From positions 3,215,695 to 3,279,694 of the forward strand of contig JANPWX010000026.1 in the NCBI GenBank assembly GCA_024734555.1: DNA of 64,000 bases, in the 5' to 3' direction. The position numbers and the translations under genes are program-made. The DNA is from Trochalopteron elliotii (taxonomy: Eukaryota > Chordata > Aves > Passeriformes > Leiothrichidae). The notes beneath the pieces are model-generated. The model had not been told where the DNA came from, did not search any database, and saw only the letters and a program-made list of their open reading frames with translations. The stretch's first letter is position 1, and each line of letters starts with the position of its first letter. Positions 52,434 through 64,000 of this stretch are shown one piece after another.

Positions 52434-55400
52434 TAATCAGAACTTCATGAAGTAGACACTGTGCAAGTTATGTAGAGTTAATCAAAAGCAAACCTTTCAA
52501 AGAGACTGATGCAGCTTAAGATCTGAATTTGAAAAAACTAAAAGTATCTGCCTCCCATTGCTTTACAATCAGAGAACTAACTTCTCCATGGTAACACTTT
52601 TAATACTTGATAAAGGAGATCTACAAACACTTTTCATCCACTTGTCCCACAGGCTTTTCCAAATGTCTGTACTTCTACACCATATATTCTGCATAACATC
52701 ATATGACAAACCTCAAGGGTATCTCTCAGCAAAAGCAAAGTGCTCATTCTGACAGTTTTCAAAAATCTAGAGAATATTACTTTAGGAAGAGATCAAAATA
52801 GTTATCTCTCTTGCTTAGATCGTTCAAAAAATGACAAATATTTCCTACAAGTGTAAGTGGTTTCTTCTCTTACTCAACACTTAAAGTCATAATTATTTTT
52901 GATACCCTATAATCCTTTCTGCAATAGCCAGTTATCACATCACAGAGGTGTATCTATTTATTTATCTATAACAATACAGAAGTTTATTTGAGCTCCCGTA
53001 GTTCTATGTTGATGTTAATATTTCTGGCAATTACAAAAATAGTCAGAAAATCGGTTCCTGTGTCACAAGGCACTTCCACCCATGATCTTTGATTTTGGGC
53101 TTCCAGTTGGAGGAGGAGGGCAGAAATAAGCAGTGGCATGGTTTTGGCAAGACTATTAAACTAGAGAATACCATTCCTGAACCACAGCAAGTTAATATTT
53201 TACTTTTAAAGCAAGAAAAAGTAAAATATAGAATATGACAAATACCATGCAAAATTAAAAGCTGACATGTCATGGGAAAAAAAGAAACCCAAAACATTCA
53301 ACCAGGGTCTTTTCCCTTCAATACCCATTTCATGTAGCACCAGGGTAATCTGACCAACGTAAGAAACGTGAATTTTGCTTGGTTTTCACTAAACCTCTGT
53401 TTATAGATACAGGATATTTATCAGACAGAGCATGATTCTTACGGGTGCCTATTTACTTGGAATTTTACCAAAATCTAACCAGATTTCATACTGAATTGTG
53501 CTGGAATAGTCATCATATGTTCCAAACAAAACCAGCAGCATTGCAATTACCTTGTAGTAATTACTTTTTCCAACAGTAAACCTAAAAGCAAGCTGTTCAT
53601 ATCAAATCCTTCCATTACGCCCTGGAAAATGTGCTTGAGCTGTTACACCAGATTCTGTGTAATAAAGGTCATTATCACAGCTCTGCATCTCAGATACACC
53701 AACCAGAAGTTGAAACAATGATGGTGAGCAGTATTAAAATCTGCCATTTAGAGAATAATATTTCAAAACAGGTTGCTGGGCATGGATTATGCCAGATAGT
53801 TCTAGCAGCTTTCAAAAACTGATTTATAAAACCACCACCACTTTCTCTGCACAGGAACTGAAAATGAACAGTTTGTCCTGTTCTCTATTTTGGCTCATGG
53901 AGGAGTTTTTGCTGATGAGAATGTTGAACCCAAACCATTGTTTTGATTGATTTAATGCTAGAAAGAGGAGCATCCCTATTAAATTATTCCTCCTTGCCCC
54001 ATAACTTTCAACTGTGCACTGGAATCACAACCTCTTCCCTCATATCATAATTTGGCTGAAGCAAATCACAATGTTAGTTATTTTTTGCATATTTTTCACA
54101 ACACATGGGTTTGCAGAACACAGCTGAAACAAGGGGGTTGCAAAAGCACTAAACGTACTGCTTTTCCACCACTTACTGTCTCCTTAAATGTTTTTATATT
54201 GTCTTAAATTAGGGTCTGATGTAGAAAGAACACCAAGATGTTGATGTCTGGACAGGGCACATCATTCTGTGCCTAGACAGCTCTTAGAATATTCTATGAG
54301 GTATACTGAATCCAGAGAATCCAGTGTTACTGAATTACATATCCCAAAATAATCCAAGTGCCAATAACCACACTGCTTCTGATTTTTTTTATTTCTGAAG
54401 ACTTCCACTGTTTTTCACTGTTCATATTCTTATGTGAAAGCTTTAAACATATACTATTCTTAAGTCTTGGATCTGTTACAGTAAGCTGTATACCCCACAT
54501 ACCACATTAGTTACTCAGCAACACGAAGACAAGGAGAGTATAAACATTCTGAAAAGAAACTGTTGCTGTGACAATTCACTGAAAGGCCCAGCAGGCAAAC
54601 TATTAAAGCCAGCTTCGTTACATATTGCATGCTGCACAATCCAAGACCATTCAAACCCTTCATATAAACCTGCCAGTCAAGCATACCACCTCATTCATCA
54701 CAGTTGTCACTGCCCATAGTTTTTTGGACGATATTCTTCTGCCCCTTTAGTAAAAAACACACAGTAATCTTGAGTTAGGTTTAAGCCACTATGTCTATCA
54801 ATCTGCCTTCACAGTGACTACTTTTATCCTAAATCCATTTTTCATATTACCAGATAAACAGAAGCGAAGACTGTACAAAGCATGCAATTGTCACTTCTCC
54901 AAAGAAAAGCCAGAGACGTATCCATGATGTGCAAAGTTGAAGAGCCCAGCCCACATCCATGGATGCTGCACTGGGTGCCAAAGCTTCTGTGCACCAAAAA
55001 AGCTAAACTCTTTCAAATGGAAGTAATGCTGTTTTCTCAATTTATGTGAAGTTCAATTTGGAATTTAGTGAAAATTAGGAATGAAGAGTATCAGCACTAC
55101 ACACAAAAAAACTCAACAAAATAAAAGCAACAGCAAATAAATGAATTCAAGCGCATTTGATTTCAAAGCAGAAAAATTTTCACAAAAATACGCAACTTAG
55201 AGAAGCATCTTGTGTTAGAACTCTGCAAGTCTATTTTTTGTTAATATTGATTCTTCTTGGATAGAACTCACAGGGTTGAAAGGCATATTTGCAACCTTTT
55301 CTACAATATGGCTCTATTTGCTTAAGTGCCATAATCCATCTGCAGTGTTAGTATTTAACTGTAAGTGGATGGTATTTATTCAGCTAGTACATTTTTTTCT

Positions 55401-58286
55401 GACTTTTATATTACCTCAAAGGAGAACACTGCCTTTGGAAATTCTATTTCAGATTGAGCTAATTGAACTTTTGAAGGCATGGTAATCATGTCATGAATCA
55501 GCAGCAATGGTTGTGACTTTGAAGAGGTGACGTATCATAGAAATTGATTTTTTTTTCAGCCTCAGTGAAAAGGAATCAAGTTACATCAGAAAATAAATTA
55601 ACTTTAAGGAACCAGACTGCATGAGATGTAACCTCTAAAGGCCCCACTCCTGCAATGTATATACCCATATAGACTTTGCAGATGGCTTGTCTTTATGAAA
55701 AGAGCTAAAGATATTCTAAATACAGGCTTACTGCTTTTACTGAGTATCTCAGGCTAACAGTCAGAGCATCTGAGGAATTAAATATATTACAATGTATGCA
55801 TAGAACAGTCACAGTAAATAATTTATTCTGAAGTAATCATTAGCCCTGGACGTTCTCTGCTGAAAAAATACCTGTGGAATTTAAGCAAAATTACTTGTAA
55901 TTGATGAAGTTTCTTATTTAGAGATCAACCTAAATCCAGATCATGTGAAGTAGCAAACAAAAATTAAATTCAGTTTTCTATCTAAAAGAAATTGGTATTC
56001 TCAGAGGGGAACCATGAAGATGGGCATTCTGTGTAAAACGAATCTCAAACTTACATCATCAGGAACAACCTAGGAGAAAATAAACAGAAAATCTGAAATC
56101 AGTTACTACATAAACAATGAAAAGAAACTTTAAAATGTACCACAGTTTGAGAAGACAAATTTACATTATATCCTGTTTACCAGTACATAAACCAATGGTT
56201 AATTATTTCTACTAACTCACCATTACATAACAAGTACGACCTTTTCTAAAAAAAATAGTTAATTTAAGATGGCTAAAATACTAAAAATCAATACGCTTCC
56301 ACCACAAAGGGTCATCACTCAGCAATTATCAGGTTTCTGGGAAGATATACTTTAAGTCAAAATGCAGGCTATCTCCTAGAATTTCACTGAGGCATAAACT
56401 AAGAAAACAATAATATCAAAGGGTAGGGAATGAACAACACAAAATGAAACAGGGAAATCTACCTCTATATTAAATACATAGAGAACATAATTTGTACTTA
56501 AATATTTATCTTGAATGCCAGAAACATATCTTAACAAAATTGCAAGAAATTTACTTTAATATCATATATAAATGTTTGTTCATTTACTGGAAACATTATT
56601 GAGATTAAAAAAAAAAAACAAAACCGTTCTCCATCATTTTATACCTTAGTCACTCACAGTGAACATGACAGGCTTCCACAACAGAAACATAACAGTCAAC
56701 AATACAATGAGAAACAGACACGAAAAATTCAGACTATGAGTGAATTCCCATAATCAGAAGGTTATTGTCAAGAACTTTTTTTGAAGAGGGGTATTAAAAA
56801 AGGAGTTGAGAAATCCAAATATTTTCAAACCTTTCAGTAAAACTCCTCTCAAAAACATGCAATACTTCATCTGGTCAGTTAAAAGTCAGTGTCCTGAAAT
56901 TAGAATGCATATAAAGGAAAAAAAAAGAAAAAATTAGGAAAAATGGGGAACTAGGGGCAAGCAGAAGTCACATTTGCGACCTGAATAAATCTTATCTTTA
57001 AAATCTTCTTCCAATTTCTTGAGCCTTTCTTGTAAGTAGAAATAAAGTTTTGCGTTCCTGCAAAGCATACTTTCTTTCTAATGTTTTTTTGTTACCCTTG
57101 CTTTTATGTTTTAATGGAACTTTAAAAAGATAATTAGAGCCTATTGCCTTTTCTGCATAGGCACTATGCATATATTTGAGCTGAAAATTATTTTCTCCTA
57201 GCCAAAATCAAAAGAAGTGATTGGATACAAAAATACAGACAAGCTCCTTATTGGTTCTGCTGTAACTACTATCTCAATTTCTGCTGCTGTCCTCAGAATG
57301 GACTGCACCACTCCGAAGGAAATGTTTACTTTGGGAAAAGAAAAATGAAATAAAATCCTCTCTAAGCCTCTAGTGTGAGTAGAATAAGTATTTTTTTTCT
57401 ATTAAATAAAACTTATGGAAAATTCTCTTTATAAAAAGAGAAATGAGATCATCTTGTCAACAGCCTTTGGCAGAACAAGTTTTCACAGAAAGCTAATAAA
57501 AGTGAAAAACTGCAGTGCCATCATTTAAATCGGGTTTATGTATGCAATGATTCTGATATTTTCTTTTTAAAAAACCTACAATTAATAGTATTCTACTTTG
57601 AGTGGACATAAAAAGTATGCATGCTAGTTTTGCACAATATAATCCTTGTGAACACATCACATTTGACGTCCTGCATAGAGTGAAGGTGTAAAAGAATTAC
57701 TTAATAAGTTCAGAGTATGGAAGGAAAGGCAATGGATCCTTGGTTTTCTCCTTCCTAATAGTAGAGTAGGCTTAGTCAGCTTTCTGGAGCAACTTCTGCT
57801 GAGCAATTCAATTCCTTTCTGGGTAGAAAAACTACCATCCCTTTTCCCTTTAATGTTCTAACTAGCCTCCATCATGAACTCTTGCAAACTGCATGGAGAG
57901 AATTTAGCCATATGATTTCTCAGCAACTTTCTGTTTAGAGCTAATAGTTTGGGTCTAGAACATACATGTTTCCTTATCTTTAAAAATTTGACTTGTTTTA
58001 CTGAAAAATAGAAAAGATTTTCCAACAGACTGAAGATGTTCACACTCCTCCAGTGGAACTCTAGCTGGCTGCCTCATACTTAGACGTTTTAGATGTCTCT
58101 TCTAAAACATGCCATTATGAAGGCTCTGGAAGACACCTAAGAGAAGATCTGGTGAACAACGACAAGATTATCTGACTGCTGGTATTGGTGTGTAAGAACA
58201 GGAGAATGAAACATTTACATTGATTTTTCAATATTTACTGAGGAAAAGGGTCATAAATTGAAGATTTCATTTTAACAGTCTAAATA

Positions 58287-58336
58287 AAAGAAATTTACTA
58301 GTATAAAGAAATTTACTAGAAAAAGAATCTTACTAG
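58287..58336 (+). repeat. Three copies of a 15-bp repeat
   Basis: AAAGAAATTTACTAG occurs at 58287-58301 and 58305-58319, and as AAAGAATCTTACTAG at 58322-58336, with 2-3 base spacers. A small tandem array, with no function evident. Confidence 0.85.
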
Positions 58337-59505
58337 ATTCTTCATATTTTTAAAATACATATCTTTATTTTGATGACATTTTTTGATAGGTGTTATTAGA
58401 AAAGGTGTTACTTTCATTACGACAAAAACAAAGAAATCAGGACATAAGTGAAACTGATTGACATTTAAGAAGGTAAAAGATTCTATGTTGACATCCTACG
58501 TTGCATCCAGCTAAAGTTTGTCTCAAACTCTGCCACTCCATAACTTCCTGAAGTGAGAAATTTCAGAATTTCTACATTCTGCATGAAAAAGTACCTGTTT
58601 CATACTGACTTCCTAGTGGTTTCAGGGACTCCCCCTTAATTGCAGAACTGTGGAATTTTGTGAGTAACATTTCTGCTTGTCATCACTTTCCTCCTAAGTT
58701 ATTACTTTTATTAATTTTTAGACCTTGATCATATATATTTTTAAGCCTTTTCCTACACCCTCATATGGGTTAGTATTCCTGAATATTTCAAAATGAAGTA
58801 GCTTTATCATTCCTTTTTTTTATCCCCAGAACATGAAAACCTCATGAATTTCTGAAACACCATCAGGTTATGCTTTAAGCAATAAAACTGGGGGATTGTT
58901 AAACTCTTGCCACTTTAATTATGTTGTGAGCTTTATCACTCCAGCCATGTTACAAAATCTGCCAGTAAAACAGACATACCATATGAAATTACATTCTGCA
59001 TGAGCCTAATGAGCAACGGTGATTCTTTTCCCTTAACACAGAGAAGAAAATATATTTTTTTCTGACAGGTGCTCTTGTGAAAGGCATCATATGTTATTAA
59101 ATTTCAAGTTTAAAATGTAGTTGGACTTGCTTTTAAAATAAGTGTGACAGTGATATTCACTCAAATCACCAGAGACCACTTCTTCCTTGAAGTAAAATAT
59201 AGAAGTGATTACATCCTTGTTATGCACTTTGGTTCTGTATGAATCATGAATGCAACACCTACAAAATTAGGTATTCCAATTACTTTAGGAGACTGAGAGA
59301 ATATAGCAGTTAGATGATAGAAGACAATCTTTACACAGTCTTTAAACAGACTTTTAGATACCACATATGTTCATCTAAAGGAGTTTAGACAGATCTTTCC
59401 ATTCATTCCATACCATAAAAGTAACTATCTCCCCTCAGGATGATTTTTAGTACTAACTAAATTAAGTAAGAACAAGTATTTGAGAAAAGTAGCACTAACA
59501 GCCTG

Positions 59506-59510
59506 CTTAT
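59506..59510. repeat. Possible target-site duplication, left copy (cttat)
   Basis: cttat precedes the LTR-like block. An exact copy follows it at 60105-60109. A 5-bp match with freedom in choosing ends can arise by chance. Confidence 0.45.
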
Positions 59511-59708
59511 TCAGCATGCAACATATGAATTTACAGCAGAATAACGAAGGACATACATTTTCCTAAAAGAATCAAAGTTGCCAAACACACTCTCATACTG
59601 TTGTTAAGACCTGCAATTTCCCTTAGAGTTTGTAAACAAAGAAAGCCTAAAGCTGCCAAGTAAGGCTGAAAAGGGGCTGCCAAAGCAAGAGGTGGGCTGC
59701 AGAAAATT

Positions 59709-59717
59709 CTTTTTATA
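59709..59717 (-). promoter_or_regulatory. TATA box of the probable LTR
   Basis: ctttttata on the plus strand reads TATAAAAAG on the minus strand, roughly two thirds of the way into the element in its own orientation, as expected at the U3 end. In AT-rich DNA such a motif alone is weak evidence. Confidence 0.4.
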
Positions 59718-59779
59718 GGTCTTGAGTTAAGGCTCAGATAACGGCATAGAATTAAGGTTGAGAAAACAACACACCCTAG

Positions 59780-60047
59780 ATCTGCAGTATAAGTAGGGCT
59801 AAAAGGCTTGCCGAAAAAGGCTGACAAAAGGAATTTCCCCTGAAATCTGTCTCTGTGAGTCATGGCTGTTGGTCCAAGTTAAAGACTTATCTGGCCATCT
59901 AGTTCCGGGTGGCAGGAAGAGGTTGCCAAAGAGAACCTTGAGCTACAGTATGCATAGGGCAAGAAAAGGTTTGCCGAAGGGGATTCCCGAAAGAAATTTC
60001 CCCTGACAGCTCCTTCCTCTGGGCAATGCCCATTGGCCCCAGGTTAA
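59780..60047 (-). repeat. Degenerate direct repeat, period about 161 bp
   Basis: Copy A (59780-59884) and copy B (59941-60047) share CAGTAT, AGGGC, AAAAGG, TTGCCGAA, GAAATTTCCCCTGA-like and TTGG...CC...AGGTTAA-like blocks in the same order. A weaker relative with GGGGCTGCCAAAG lies near 59670. The repeats are diverged, not recent. Confidence 0.65.
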
Positions 60048-60104
60048 GGTTCCACTAAGGGGACTGGCTGTGAGACAGGTAAGGCCTAAGATCTACAAAC
60101 AACA

Positions 60105-60109
60105 CTTAT
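60105..60109. repeat. Possible target-site duplication, right copy (cttat)
   Basis: Exact copy of 59506-59510, directly after the terminal AACA of the block in plus orientation. Confidence 0.45.
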
Positions 60110-60202
60110 GCCAATAATTTTGTCCAACATTTTGTTGCTCATTTTCCAATAAGCTGTTCAGTCACAGGTACTTCTGAAAGAGAATGGTCATACCATAATG
60201 AC

Positions 60203-60677
60203 TGTGGGAAATGGATTTGTAGAGAATTGTCAAAGCCTGACAGAAGGCTCACATAGTATGCATCTGTATGCAAATTCTGAAATAAAATATCCTGACTTAA
60301 AAAGGCCACGGAATAGGACAGACATTGTTGAGAGAGAAATGGAACTAGAAACAAGTTTCAAATTATGGCCTTGCACAGAGACTAGATATTTTGGAGAAAC
60401 AGAGCTATGAAAGATTTGTATTGTAGTAGTACCTACAAGGGGTATTTTCAGATGACTGGCTTAAAGGCATTAGCTGCATGGTGTGGCAAAAGCTGATAGG
60501 CCAAAAAACGCTTAAAATGTATTGTAGTTAGGAAATAGTTTGGCTTCTGATTGTGATGGCATGAAATGTAATATCTGTACCCTCTCACCCTTCACATGAG
60601 ACTGAAAATGGAATAAAAGTTTTTAAAACACCTCTCAGGAGCCCCATCTCTGGGTCAGAAAAAGGGATAATCCAACA
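60203..60677 (+). mobile_element. LTR-like block, plus strand (tentative)
   Basis: The block begins TGTGGGAAATGG and could end TCCAACA, giving TG...CA ends about 475 bp apart. An AATAAA signal occurs at 60612-60617, about 60 bases before the proposed end, followed by a short U5-like stretch with CCTCTCAGGAGCCCCATCTC. That is the layout of a short-U5 gammaretrovirus-like LTR. I found no matching duplication at the two ends, no primer-binding site and no internal genes, so the limits and the class are uncertain. A 70-codon open frame (60198-60410) overlaps it without recognisable homology. It could instead be part of one larger element together with 59511-60104. Confidence 0.38.
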
Positions 60678-63600
60678 AATAATCTATGGCACCAATCTCA
60701 ATCCTGGCAGAATTCACAAGATTTTTCTGTTGTTTTCTTGACTCTGTAGTGCTATCTCAGTTCTGATAAAAGACCCTTCCACATGAAAATACTAAGTCTG
60801 TTCACAGTCACATCCCTGAGGGAGGAATAACCTTGGAACCACTCTCCCCTTTGTAACCGCATTGTTCTCAATCCTGCAGATTTTTTTCATGCCTAGAGAT
60901 TCTTATTTGGCCATGTCCTAAGCACAGAAGGAGAAAGAACCCTCCAATGAATCTGAATCAGCTGCCAATTATATATATAGATATAAATATCCAAAAGACC
61001 CTGATTCTTTTAAAAGACCTTACAGTTCTATTTTTCTTTCCCTTACATCTCCGTAAACCAGGAATAATTCCCAGAGAATGTGGAACCCAAATCAGGTAGA
61101 AAATAAAAGAAGCTACTATTATATTCACATCAAGGCTAAAAGCACAGAGGATAAATGAGATGAGGAAAGCAGTGCCTTGCCAGCTGGAATTTTACCCAAC
61201 ATGTACAGAGGGTAGCAACCTCCTACTTGTTCATTCTTGTACCTTTTACAAGCAATTAGATTTCAAAAAAGGAATTGTAATTAGACTCATAATCAACATA
61301 AATTTCCTTTACAGAGATTTTGATGGATCAGAGCAGACCAATGAAGCCAGTAAGATCTCTCTTATTTCCTGTAACATCTGGGCTGCCAATTCATGAAAAA
61401 GCCTGGGTAGTTCACATTTCTCATTTTCTAATAGACCTTCTGTTAATTATTAAAAATATTTCTGACATCCTTAAATGCTTAAGGAAATGCTGCTTCTGGT
61501 GGAGAAGAATATTTACAGTACATCTGCACAGATAGGCCTAGATTCTGAACTTGTAAAGTAAATTTCTTGAAATGTATGGCTATCTGAGAAGACCAATAGT
61601 TCTCCTACACCTGCCTGCCTGAGCACACAGGATTTAGTTTTAGATATTTATGTAGAACTCTGCAAGGCCCAATTTAGAATCTGTAGAAAAAAACAGATGA
61701 GAAATGTTTTGTCCATCAACCCCCCTCCATAAATTACAGTAACATAATAACTATATACATCATTCATGTTTACTCTGTCTTAGTTTGAGAGTTTATCAGC
61801 CCTTTAAACATTTTTTATGAACAGATATTTCTAGTTTCTTCTGGCAAAAGGCTTTATTTACATTAAAATTTCTTTCAGCAACTCAGGAAGGATAAAATAA
61901 CCCTGTACTCAGGGTTAATGGCAACCACCTTTACCAGCGTGCTACTGAAAAATTCCAGCAAATCATCTTCATGAAAATAACCTTGCTCATGTTGTGATCT
62001 ATTACATATTGTCCTTTCTTCCATGATAAAAATCATACCAAAAGATTAAACTAAATCATGACCCAGAATAAGGTCACATTCTCACAGTAAATAACATGGA
62101 AAAGGGGAGTTGCAGAGAAACACACAACAAAATTCTCATTAAGAGAACAGCACTCACTGACTCAGTGAAGAAAGTACAAAAAGGTATTTAAAAACTGATT
62201 ATTCAAAGTGAATGACCGGTTCAATTTAGTATAGTTTAAATTCCTCAGCAAAACCAAGCAAACAAATAAACAGCATGCCTTCATGATCTTTCTTACTAAT
62301 CAGAACAAAATTGCAATCATGCCTGCTTACATTTCTGTAACTTTTCTTATAAGCCCTTATTCACAGGAGTTTAACTTTGGTTTTTAGTAAAAAAGGGTCT
62401 GATTTTGCATAAAGGGCTTGGATTTGGATCATTTAAACCATATCTGGATTAAATTTTCTTTTGTGTAAGATACATAAGTAGGCAGCATGTCTCATGTGTT
62501 TCAAAGTCATCTGTTTTAAAGGTGACCAATTCATCCATTCATCTTGACAGGCATCTTCCTTTTCACACTCATCCCTATTCCCATGACTTCCTCTGCTCAA
62601 GTCTGCCAGTTTTCTTCCTTTGAATAAAAAGCTTTTCTATGAGCTCTGTGCACTTGTTTCCATTACAGAAAGAGAATGTTATCTTCACAGAAGTAGTGAT
62701 CCTCCATACCTGGACACTGGACTAGGGATCTGTACTGATGGAACAGCCATCTAGCTCTTCATCTACCAATAAAATAACTTGAATACATTTACTTTATGGC
62801 TGGCAAGGTAACAGGTGCTCTGGGTCCATCTCAACAAATCTTCTGAAGAACAGTAGCAAAACCAATTCAGAGACTAGCTTTGCTATTTTTTCAATTTCCT
62901 TCTCCCTGTTTCCCTGGAAAAAGATTCATAATGAGAAAAACAGTATTTGAGAAAAGACAGTGGCAGCATAGCAGAGGGAATAGACCTAACAAAGTACCAG
63001 TGGTAACATCAGTGAAGCATTTGGGGGGTTTAATTTTATTTTAAGAGAACATAGCTGTTTCTTTCCTGAGAAAAAATAACAGTCACATTTGTAGTCTTCA
63101 ATGCTACAGACAATTTCTGTTCCACAATCCAATGTACAGCACGGGGCTGGGGGAAAGTAGGTACTAAGATGACAGTCAACAAGGATTATTCTTTCTGGTT
63201 CATTTCAGGTACCTTTGAAATGGAAAGAGTGATGTAATACACAACTCAATTATTAAAAAGACCAGAATAAAATAATTATCTGGATCTGAGAACAATTTTA
63301 AATTATTTGAATTACCTTTTTACAGCTTATTTTTTAACAGCCTTTTTTCTCCATGAGTTAAAAATCAACCCTTAAGGCTGCTCAAATGTTTATTATTAAT
63401 GATGGATCATTAGACATAACTCTCCAAAGTCATAAGTTTAGTTCTAAAGAAGTTAAAGAACATCAAATACTATTTTGCATTATAACATCCATGTGACAGA
63501 GGATTATGCAAAACATAATCATCTTTTTCCTTGTTCAAATATATTCGTTTGTACAGAAAAAATAGAGGCTCTCAATTTTTCAACTTCTACACCAATTTTT

Positions 63601-64000
63601 TTACACTAAAATAAAGGTATTTAATTTCAATTCATTTCATTTCAAATTCAAAAGCACATATAAGCCACTCATTCTCATTCTGTAAATGAGAATGGGGAAC
63701 CATTCTCATTTGGAGAAGAACCAAATAAAAACAATTGATAAAAATAAGCATTGTGTGATGAACCTCTGACTACATGCCCAAACAGCTTGGTAACTGAAAA
63801 ATCCTGTTGCCTTTGTAATTTATCTGGCTTTTTCTGTGTTCACAAGTATCTTTCTGGAGTTTTTTTCTGCATTAGCTATAAAATTCATTGCACTTTATAA
63901 ATGGACAAGTGAAATTAAAAACCCACTAAATATGTTAAAACTAAAATTGGAAAGACGTATAAAAAAGTGGAGTTACAGTTGTGAAAATGTGTTCTTAGTA
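60678..64000. other. AT-rich non-coding DNA to the window end
   Basis: No gene, RNA gene or interspersed repeat recognised. There is a short TA-rich run near 60970-60990, and a 10-bp motif present in direct and inverted copies at 63670-63710. All open frames are under about 80 codons. Confidence 0.55.
63670..63710. repeat. Direct and inverted copies of CATTCTCATT
   Basis: CATTCTCATT at 63670-63679, its exact reverse complement AATGAGAATG at 63685-63694, and a third, direct copy at 63701-63710. Either direct copy can pair with the inverted one. Confidence 0.9.

Larger units (their letters stand above)
42771..59505. other. AT-rich non-coding DNA, no confirmed gene
   Basis: No recognisable gene, RNA gene or large repeat. 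Simple sequence comprises AAC units at 45636-45661, an A/C-rich tract at 50381-50442, an 18-bp near-exact duplication at 51693-51728, a poly(A) at 52416-52433 and three 15-bp repeats at 58287-58336. An exon-like open segment bounded by good splice sites lies at 49748-49877 and is listed only as a finding. Short AT palindromes cluster near 47280-47375. Confidence 0.5.
59511..60104 (-). mobile_element. Probable solo LTR, minus strand, with internal tandem repeats
   Basis: The 594-bp block is GC-richer than its flanks and similar in length to the two firmer LTRs. Read on the minus strand it starts TGTTGTTTGTAG and ends GCATGCTGA, so the start is canonical but the end is GA, not CA. A 5-bp duplication (cttat in plus orientation) flanks it. 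A good TATA box, TATAAAAAG, lies on the minus strand at 59709-59717. Upstream of it in element orientation are two degenerate copies of a segment of about 105 bases (about 59780-59884 and 59941-60047), each containing TTGCCGAA and AATTTCCCCTGA, as U3 enhancer repeats often do. I do not recognise the family and see no internal retroviral region. Alternatives are another repeat class or a decayed minisatellite. An open frame of 110 codons on the minus strand inside it is not considered a gene. Confidence 0.5.

Noticed and set aside
63940..63970. Short similarity to U6 snRNA (ACTAAAATTGGAA)
   Set aside because: Only about 13 bases match. The following bases and the rest of U6 are absent.

Overview
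The window is vertebrate nuclear, non-protein-coding DNA from a bird, most probably a passerine. It is AT-rich (about 63% A+T by eye, not counted), shows obvious CpG loss, and has no operon-like gene packing. The longest open frames are about 110-140 codons in ordinary sequence, plus one of 166 codons in an A-rich tract. That is about what chance gives for this composition (roughly one stop per 15 codons, tens of thousands of codons per frame). None resembles a known protein. It is best read as a large intergenic region or the inside of a very long intron. I cannot say which gene it belongs to.

The lineage call rests on interspersed repeats. At 24606-24750 a tRNA-Ile-derived head is joined to a CR1-like tail ending in TTCTGTGATT, the structure of the passerine SINE family TguSINE1. 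At 4485-4638 there is a 5'-truncated CR1 LINE 3' end, the characteristic amniote/avian LINE. At 42175-42765 there is a solo LTR closely resembling avian ERVL LTRs, with a 5-bp target duplication (ccatt). At 458-1081 there is a second solo LTR on the minus strand, with TG...CA ends and a 5-bp duplication (aatac). At 59511-60104 there is a probable third LTR on the minus strand (5-bp duplication cttat, TATA box, degenerate tandem repeats in its U3-like part). It is followed closely by another LTR-like block on the plus strand at about 60203-60677.

Layout: 1-1.1 kb LTR; 1.1-4.5 kb unannotatable AT-rich DNA; 4.5 kb CR1; 4.6-24.6 kb AT-rich DNA with simple repeats and small hairpins; 24.6 kb SINE; 24.8-42.2 kb AT-rich DNA with many A/C-rich tracts, including a 45-base poly(A); 42.2-42.8 kb ERVL LTR; 42.8-59.5 kb AT-rich DNA; 59.5-60.7 kb LTR-like cluster; then AT-rich DNA to the end.

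I found no convincing coding gene, RNA gene, CRISPR array or prokaryotic feature, and no evidence of a novel biological system. The items most worth a second look are the LTR-like pair at 59.5-60.7 kb, three exon-like open segments with good splice signals (15542-15834, 37868-38072, 49748-49877), a pair of overlapping hairpins at 16792-16830, and the strand bias of long A-tracts. All of these need database searches or transcript data that I could not run.
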